NCBI GenBank assembly: GCA_012845835.1
Contig: JABAKD010000016.1
Span: 19,635,196-19,699,195 of the forward strand
Length of the DNA: 64,000 nucleotides
Direction of reading: 5' to 3'
Source: Undaria pinnatifida
Taxonomy: Eukaryota > Sar > Phaeophyceae > Laminariales > Alariaceae
Shown piece after piece: positions 57,310-64,000 of the stretch. The notes below the pieces were generated by a model. It worked only from the letters and a program-made list of their open reading frames with translations. It did no database searches and was not told the DNA's origin. The translations under genes and the position numbers were made by a program. Numbering within the stretch: the stretch's first letter is position 1; the number at the start of each line of letters is the position of its first letter.

Positions 57310-58990
57310 GGATATCACTCTCTCTCTCTAACGAAATATCACAACGACGTCAATATCGCATGCCCAGGGCAGATAAGTAGCACACGGCGTTTAGGGTTTG
57401 GTCTGTACTATACGCGTGTTTCGATAAGGGCGCACCTAATATTTCTTGTGTTACTTACCTGAGGTAACCCAAACCGTACTTTGACAGATGGTGAAAGCGT
57501 AACCTGATCAATAATCCCGTCGCCTACGTATGCAGCGCATCACACGGAAAGAAATCATGTTTGTTCCAACGATTTGAAGCGGTTATTTGTTGTAGGAGCT
57601 CTTCAGCCAACGTAATGGCCCGAACGGGCTACCCTGCCGTCGCGCGCGCAGCTAAGGAATCGAACCATGAACATTGCAGCAACGCGTGCCGCCTGCTTCG
57701 ATGTTGGCGCGTTCCTACTGTTGCGCGTTTTTTTTTCATTTCACCGTTGTGTTTCACGCACCGACACCCAGAACATGCAGTCAGTGTTACTATTAGTAGT
57801 AGTATTCACCACTCTTCATGGATGGAGAGATCAAAGCGCTGTGCTCTGTGGTCACAAGCAACGATGTCACATAGATATGGTGTGCGATGGAATTATGTAC
57901 AAACGCGGCGAACGTCGGCCAGATCATCGACCCCTACATGATTTTATCTACTGTAGTGTTCTCAGGTACAATGCCGCAGCAGTCTATAGATATACCTACA
58001 GTACGAGGACGGCAGCAGTCCAAATGTGTTTTTTCATCAGGTCAACGTTAAAACCAGCATCGTCTGTTGGTATTAGTCAGGAAGTGACTAATTTGGACGT
58101 GGTAAAGCAACTAGCAGACGTACAGCCGGCTCAGTTGCCAACCATCAAACATCAAGCACAGCAGTATGCACTGTTATCACTGAATCCTCGCCCTGCCTCC
58201 CTCTCACATCCTGTGATCTGCTTCTTCGAGTTGTGCTCGAGGTTTGGGAACGGGGCTCACTCCTCTAGACTAGAGCTCTAGATTATTTTGGATCGGAAGC
58301 ATGGTAGACTACCCATTACTGAGTATTAAGAAGCACATACATACATGGCATTTTTTTTCTGAAAACACATTTCGTGGTGGGGACCTACCTGTAGGTTCTG
58401 TTGCAACCCGCGAAAAAAAAACTTAAAATAGAGAACCAAGAGAAAAACATTGTCACGAAACTTTGCACCTGTTTTTTAGCGCGACGCTCTTGTGTGGATT
58501 ACACAGTACCAGGTACCGCACACGAGCAACAGTACATATGGCGGATTTCTGCACCATAAGTTTTGTTACAGCAGTAGTAGATCTTGTTCAGAACTCGAAA
58601 CACAGGGCACCCCACCAAGCAAGTGCTATCCGACCGAACACAGGCATATATTGTAGGATGAGATGTCTGCCGTTTTGCTGTGCAGTATGCATTGTCATGC
58701 AGATGGGGGCCAGCGGTATTCAAACACAATACGACAACAACTTTCACCCATGGTGCAGTACCTCGCTATGATATCGCGTCTGTGTGGCACTCCGGGAATA
58801 AATATAAGAAACGTTTTGGTTTCATAATTATGTTCAAACGGTTCCTATAATTATATCTAGCACGGTACTCGCCACTGCCGACGACTTTTTTTAAAGTCGG
58901 ATTATATACTCGTACCACAGCACAGTAAACGCACGTTGCTGTTTACGTTAATTATGGGACTTTGATTGAACAGCCAAAACAAGTTTCTTA
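57310..58990. other. Region with no confident gene
   Basis: A 204-residue plus frame at 57667-58281 has hydrophobic and mixed stretches but no recognised motif, and codon use unlike the nearby exons. No splice structure is supported. Confidence 0.3.
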
Positions 58991-58996
58991 CCTCAG

Positions 58997-59734
58997 CCGG
59001 ATCCTCCGAGGTAGGCGTCGTCGAGGGGCCCATACGAAAGCGGGCGCTGATGCCCGAGGTCAAACCCGCAAGTCTGATTGCAGACGCGGTGGGCGCAAAG
59101 TGGAGCATCGACCAGCATGGCACAAAGAAGATTGTCTTCATCGTCAGAGAAGATCTTATGCTTCCTCGGTGAGTGGTCGATCCTGGCACAACAAATAGAG
59201 GGGGCAATAAGCAGAGCGGCAAGGACACGATGCAGAGTGTGAACAAAACCAAACGAGCACCATGTCGGTGGCAGATCGCTCATCCCTTGATGTAGTGGTG
59301 ATTGCATTTTGACTGTTGAGTGCTCTCGAAATGACAAAGAACCCATGGGTTCTGCCTGCAGCTGCACTTACCTGCACACACGTGTTGACGCGTGTATTGC
59401 ATGGCATAAAATACCAGGTATCATACCGCCAGGCTGAGAGGACATTCGACAAAATCCAAGAATCTGAACCGCCACCTTATGGCTGAGAGGCAACGCGAGG
59501 CGAGGGGGGTGCGAGAGGCAATGCAATCTATGAAGCCGCTCTGCGCCAAGGGCAAGGGGGCCTTGGAGCAGGAGACGTTGTAGTTAGTCTATCTTCGGGA
59601 TCTATCTGCGTAGCTGGCTTCGCCACCCCTCCCAGCACAGCAGTAAGTATGGTCTTCATTCGTGGTTCGACCCGCGGACGCTTCATCGTGTCATCTTGTT
59701 GTGCGCGCAGGCGGGGATTGGTATGCATACCTGA
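58997..59734 (+). CDS. 3' part of an unrecognised plus-strand gene
   Basis: Three plus-strand exons look real. 58997-59168 (acceptor TTCTTACCTCAG, donor GTGAGTGG) encodes RKRALMPEVKPASLIADAVG, then AKWSIDQHGTKKIVFIVRED. 59490-59642 (donor GTAAGTATGG) encodes AIYEAALRQGQGGLGAGDVV, then SLSSGSICVAGFATPPSTA. 59711-59734 (acceptor TTGTTGTGCGCGCAG) ends AGIGMHT-stop. The first junction is unresolved: exon one leaves phase 2 but the next appears to enter phase 0, so an exon is missing or a boundary is wrong. The first exon interval also has fair splice sites on the minus strand (59182-58992). Function unknown. Confidence 0.5.
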
Positions 59735-60970
59735 CAGCAGCAGCCTAGCTTCCGGCACCCCCCGGGTTGAGACGCCGACGGCTACCAGCCGCCTAGGTTG
59801 GGATTCCCGACAGCAGCTACCTAGCTAGCTAGGCCGGTGTGACGAATAGCAACGGCAGCAATCTCCCACTACTGTGGGTAGGGGTGAGTGAGATGGCTGC
59901 AGTGACCACCTGACAACTGGGTTGTGATTGGTTGCGACGTTCTGTTGCGGGCTGTAGTCGATGGTGTACTGTACCTGGTATCATTTTTGGATCCTGCGTG
60001 CAGTGGCAGAAGTGAAAGGTAAAACGAAGCAGCCCGAAAGTTCCCCCTTTCTTACCCGTTTGGTCAAAACAACAGCAACGGAAAGATCCAAAGATCCTAC
60101 TAAATCCTTAGACGGTGTTGAAAGTGCATGGCATAGTCTAGACTAAATCCATTTTTTTCATTTTTTTCTCGTTGTTTTCGTCATTTCTACTTTTTGCTCT
60201 TGTCCAGCTCAATTCATAGAAGCATGCACCCTCAACGACATTGTGGACAAGACATGGTACGCTAGGCGTCTTCTACTCTCGCTGGACGGCACATACATAC
60301 ATGGTTTGGCTGTTACCGCGCATAGATAGGTTCAGCACTCCCGCTGTTGGTCAATTGTCATCGATGCTTGCCAACTCGCGCTTTCGCTCTTTTTCTGGCG
60401 ACATATGGAAAATATGCTAGAATATACGTTTTTAGATCTTTATCTTTTCCCCTTTTCCCATCGCTCTAGACTAATGGAGCAGTGTTTGCACTTTTTGTCC
60501 AATTCTCTCCCATCTCATAATAACATAATAACATAATAATAACTCAGATCCGGGGTCAGACAGGAGGAGGCAGCCAGCTACGTATGGTGCATGCCTTCAT
60601 TTTTATCGCGAGAAGCGTTCAGCATTTATTTCCTTCCCCCGTTGCGTTGACTCTCTCGTCGAATTGTGAATACACATCGTAGGCGTTACTGCATGTCAAT
60701 GTATATAGGATAAATCTCTTGAGGAGCTCAAGCTCGCAATACCGACCTAGTGTTTCGAACTTTACTGTAGGTATGTGATCAAGCTATCATGCTGACAAAG
60801 TTGACAGTTAAGCATCCCATAAACGGCGCTATTTGATCAGGTTAATGTTTGGCGAATATTATCCCGACCCGGAGTACACTGTACACGAAATACATCGTAC
60901 ACTACTTAGGGAGTCAAGGGAGGGGGGGTATAGGGGTGCCCATTTGTTGCATATGTACGAAGGTCGGTTT
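59735..60970. other. Region with dispersed repeats, no gene
   Basis: 60190-60290 resembles 38060-38180 and 60400-60670 matches the repeat at 25880-26115. The rest is unique AT-rich DNA. Confidence 0.5.
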
Positions 60971-60984
60971 GGGGTATAATGCTT

Positions 60985-61430
60985 TTCGCCGAAGATGCAG
61001 GTATTGTGGCCAGAAGTCGGCGCAAGGCCTTGTGAAAATGATGACCGCCATTGTGACCGCCTCCTCTTTGGGGGCGCCGTGCAACGAATGACCGATGAGC
61101 GGCTGACCCATCGAGTGATGTTCGGGACGATGGCTGGCGGGGAGAACCCGGGGCTAGGCTGACCGGAAAAAACTGGGCTCAATGTCTATCAGACGACATC
61201 AAGGTATTCCAAGCCACCGAGGGATCCACGGAAAGCTCCCCTTTGCTGTTCGGAGTAGAGATGGTGCTATGACCGAGGATGGCTTAGCGGAATGGGAAGT
61301 GGTGCCGGGGGTCGTCGACGCGGCGGCCCACTTCATGACGAGATGGCACAGGGGTGAGGCGGAGAAGAGCTGGCTATGCCACGCAGCAGTGGACGCCAAT
61401 AGCAGCAACAAGGGGAAACCGAGGGTGAGG
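60985..61430 (+). pseudogene. Non-LTR retrotransposon reverse-transcriptase tail, frame-broken
   Basis: Three plus frames must be read in turn. First, LLFGGAVQRMTDERLTHRVM, then GTMAGGENPGLG up to a TGA (61160). Then, one frame over, KNWAQCLSDDIKVFQATEGS up to a TAG-type stop near 61270. Then EDGLAEWEVVPGVVDAAAHF, then MTRWHRGEAEKSW. The order RM-x3-RLTHRVMFG, then W-x-x-C-x-x-DD, then a Trp helix with FM-x-x-WH is the C-terminal end of non-LTR reverse transcriptases. Two frame changes mark it as dead. The catalytic core is not in the window. Confidence 0.75.
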
Positions 61431-61929
61431 CGGGGCGTACTGTGCGCACGGAAAACAAAGGAAGAAAGAGAGAAACAACGGCAACAAAGAACCGAACAAA
61501 ACCGGAAAGGCCAAAAGTGTCATTGCTGCCGCTTTGGCGCTCCTCCCATTGAACTCAACGAAAACCGACAAAGCAAAAACTACCACTCACGGCATTAGTA
61601 GTATCATAGTAGCAGCTAGCAGCACACGTTACACTTATTAGTCGCACCGCCGGTCTTACGCCGGTATCTTCTTCTTCCTCTTCTTCTTCGTACTGTTTCG
61701 TCCGCGCAACAGTTACCTTTTCCTCTTCAGCGCATGTGCTGTTCTTCTTACGGTCTCTGTGATCTTATTGCACCACATTCTTCACCCCTGCCGTTATTAA
61801 TGAATATTTTTTTAGTTCTTTAAATTCTTATGTTTATCGCCTGGCTTGTATTGTCGTGTTGTTGTATCCGGTACGCTAGCATTTCACTTGCTTCACCTCG
61901 ATTAATTGCGGTGGTATTCTTAGGCTCGC

Positions 61930-62420
61930 CTGTCACCGCAGCTGCAACCTGCCGCGGAGCCTACAGCGGAGGTAGCGACGGCGGCGGCTCCTGCCCTGGG
62001 AAGAGCCGTCAACCAAGGGGCTAGCGCCGAGCATCGCTTCTCCGCATATGCAGCAAACTTTTGCAGAACCGACGGCGGCAGCGGCGGCGGCGGCGTCGGC
62101 GGTGGCAGCTCCTACCACCTTATGAGAAGCTATCAACGGTGGGGACTCTTATGCTACGTTCCGCGCGTCCCCCACCAGGGGTGGCTCTTCGAATCGCTTG
62201 CCACCGCCACCACAGCCTTCTTCACAGAAGGTTGGTACAGAAGGTTGGCGAGAGGCAGGGGCCAGTTTTCCTGCCCCCGCGTACGTGCAAATATAAGGCA
62301 CAGGCCAAAGCGGCAGCATTGAGACAGTTGGTCGGGGGAGAAAAACTACCGCTGCCGCCGCCGCTGCAATCGTGCCTCGTGGTCGAATCGTTACCTCCGG
62401 CTTCCTCCCGTAGGAAGGAT
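61930..62420 (+). pseudogene. Degenerate copy of the 24.5-25.1 kb Ala/Pro-rich segment
   Basis: It shares CCTACAGCGGA, GGAAGAGC, CTTTTGCAGAACC, GAAGCTATCA, GGACTCT and GCCAAAGCGGCAGC in the same order with 24700-25080. Relative to that open frame there is a one-base shift near 62050 and an in-frame TGA where the other copy has AGA (LTSLREAI against TTL-stop-EAI). Confidence 0.6.
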
Positions 62421-63630
62421 TGTGAAACAGGCTTGGCGAGGGAATTGGCGTGCACAACGAAGAGGTTTCGTCGAACAGTGAAACGCCGCGGGTGCGGTAG
62501 TGGTGGCAATTGAGGTGGAGGCACCCGCTCTGCTTGGGTCTACCAGCAGTGTCGTGGCGCGCCCTGAAGAATCCCCCGTGCCGTGCCCGCCGCGTTTCAC
62601 GTGTTGTGGTGCTAGATTCAGCGCATGGGGGGTGACTGCCCACCTCTGTTTTGAGATGGTCAGATATGCCACGGGCAAGGGAGCACGGCGTCGGTGCGGT
62701 GCGCACCCGGGGGGGGGGGGGGGGGGGGTACACATTTGTTGCTTGTCTTGGTCATTTGATCATTGACCATGCATCCGGGGAGGAAGCGCCAAGGAGAACA
62801 AAGAAAAGAACGACTGTTGTCGAGCCGCGCTGCTCGTACGGTGGTAGGAGTCTCTCTTTTGAGCCCAAACCTTTCTCGAGGACGGCGCTCTCAACTTCAA
62901 CTGAGGGGCTGACTGCCCATGAATAGCTTCGGGTCCGATGCGTATGTGAATATATCATCCGTTGGATGCCTCGCTCGTGGTATTGTGCACCGGGTAGGCA
63001 TTAATAGCGTACGGTTGTTGCTGAAAAGTCGGCTGTCGGATGAGGTGTGGAGATCATCGAATAAGCACCCCTGGACAGAAAAGTAGGTGCTTGGCACGCA
63101 TTCGTCAGCCGTCACCTTCCAAGGTTTCTGAATGGCGGGACTCTTGAACCAAAAATCGTCGGACTTTCAATATTTTCTTGCCAATAAGGCAATAATATTG
63201 GTTGCATATTGTGTATAGGACACCAGATTGCTCATCGGATAGAAATATGATTTTTTCTCCAAATCGCTTTTTGGTCTTCCCGGAGGCTCCCACCGCCGCC
63301 TCCCTTCTTAAACGGAGTCAGCGGGGGATGGAACGTGCCGGGGAGGGGGGGTGGGTGGGTGGGTAGGTGTTCAATGGTCCCGATGGCGCTTTATGCTGTA
63401 GGTCTTGGAAAAGACAAGCGAGAAAGGGGAGGTGGTGGCGAGGACTTCATGGTCTGATGGCGCCATGTAAAAAAATGAAAATGCAAAAAATAATGGCATT
63501 CCATCGGTTATTATGGGTCATGAAGCTCTGCCATTCAAAAACGATTTTTTCCAAAATATGCTATCAATATCACAGGACACGCTTTGACCGGATCTTTCAC
63601 AAAGTGAGCCATGACGTGACTTGGTGCAAT
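62421..63630. other. Region with no recognised gene
   Basis: GC-rich to 62740 with a 20-base poly-G (62709-62728), then mixed sequence. No exon is supported. Confidence 0.4.
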
Positions 63631-63634
63631 GCCG

Positions 63635-63960
63635 GGGTGACCTGACTTTCTTCAGCAAAGTGGACGACGGCGAGTCTTCGTGGCATGTGTGCGCGGGGGG
63701 TGAGCTGACCTTTAGCAACGAGGGCTTGGGGGCGACAACAACGTGGCTCTGTAGAATGTGAGGGGACGACCTGGCCTTGCGCAAAGTGGGCGACATCGCA
63801 ATCTTTTGGCAATGTGAGGGGGGAACTTTTCCTTCATTCAGCGAAAAAGAAGGCGACGTACCTTTCTGTGCGGTATACAGTAGGATGGCCATCAATAGTG
63901 TCCACGAAAAAATATGGGCAACGGCATGACATTCAGCAATGAGGGGGGGGCACGAGGCCT
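63635..63960. repeat. Diverged tandem repeat, about 66-bp period
   Basis: Units start near 63639, 63704, 63768, 63832 and possibly 63928, each with a GACCTGNC/GCTGACC start, AGCAAAG or GCAAAGTGGGCGAC, and a GGCATGTG/GCAATGTGAGGGGG end. It runs to the window edge. Confidence 0.65.
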
Positions 63961-64000
63961 GGGCCCACTTGAGGCACCAAAGTGGCCATTTGTATCGGTT

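Overview
The window is eukaryotic nuclear DNA. Coding sequence is split into short GT-AG exons whose reading phases fit together, introns run from about 0.3 to 4 kb, and most of the remaining DNA is microsatellite, satellite or transposon remnant. GC-rich exon codon use, small phase-0 exons, alanine/glycine-rich low-complexity protein tails, many poly-G runs and a non-LTR reverse-transcriptase tail of a kind I associate with stramenopiles suggest a stramenopile macroalga, probably a brown alga. That placement is inference; no rRNA, organelle or marker gene is present.

Two genes can be assembled with confidence, both on the minus strand. The first runs from about 22.1 kb to beyond the left edge. 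It encodes a protein kinase with an N-terminal charged/helical region, a full catalytic domain spread over seven exons, and a long Ala/Gly/Pro-rich tail. Every exon junction I propose keeps phase. Its introns carry a 1.3-kb hAT-like element, a small MITE, a (TAGGG)n block, a roughly 600-bp (AGT)n block, a (CAAT)n block and a local tandem duplication. The second, at 56.7-50.9 kb, encodes a DGAT2-family acyltransferase in about nine exons. Its usual HPHG motif reads MPHA, and one intron contains a 9-bp minisatellite.

Between these genes (about 26-48 kb) the sequence is almost entirely repeats. A satellite-like family occupies 27.8-35.5 kb and 39.7-40.9 kb in both orientations. It includes a fresh 170-bp-arm palindrome and one copy split by a 421-bp SINE-like insertion with an 11-bp target duplication. 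A 1.24-kb element with 26-bp terminal inverted repeats and flanking TA (Tc1/mariner type) lies at 35.5-36.8 kb. At 44.9-46.6 kb there is a diverged copy of the kinase C-terminal tail. About sixteen diverged copies of a roughly 98-bp unit fill 49.2-50.8 kb, just downstream of the acyltransferase.

The right end holds the last three exons of an unrecognised plus-strand gene (59.0-59.7 kb), a frame-broken non-LTR reverse-transcriptase tail (61.0-61.4 kb), a degenerate copy (61.9-62.4 kb) of an Ala/Pro-rich segment that is still open at 24.5-25.1 kb, and a roughly 66-bp tandem repeat at the edge. I found no confident tRNA or rRNA gene, no CRISPR array and no prokaryote-type operon. The kinase and the acyltransferase are not obviously linked in function.
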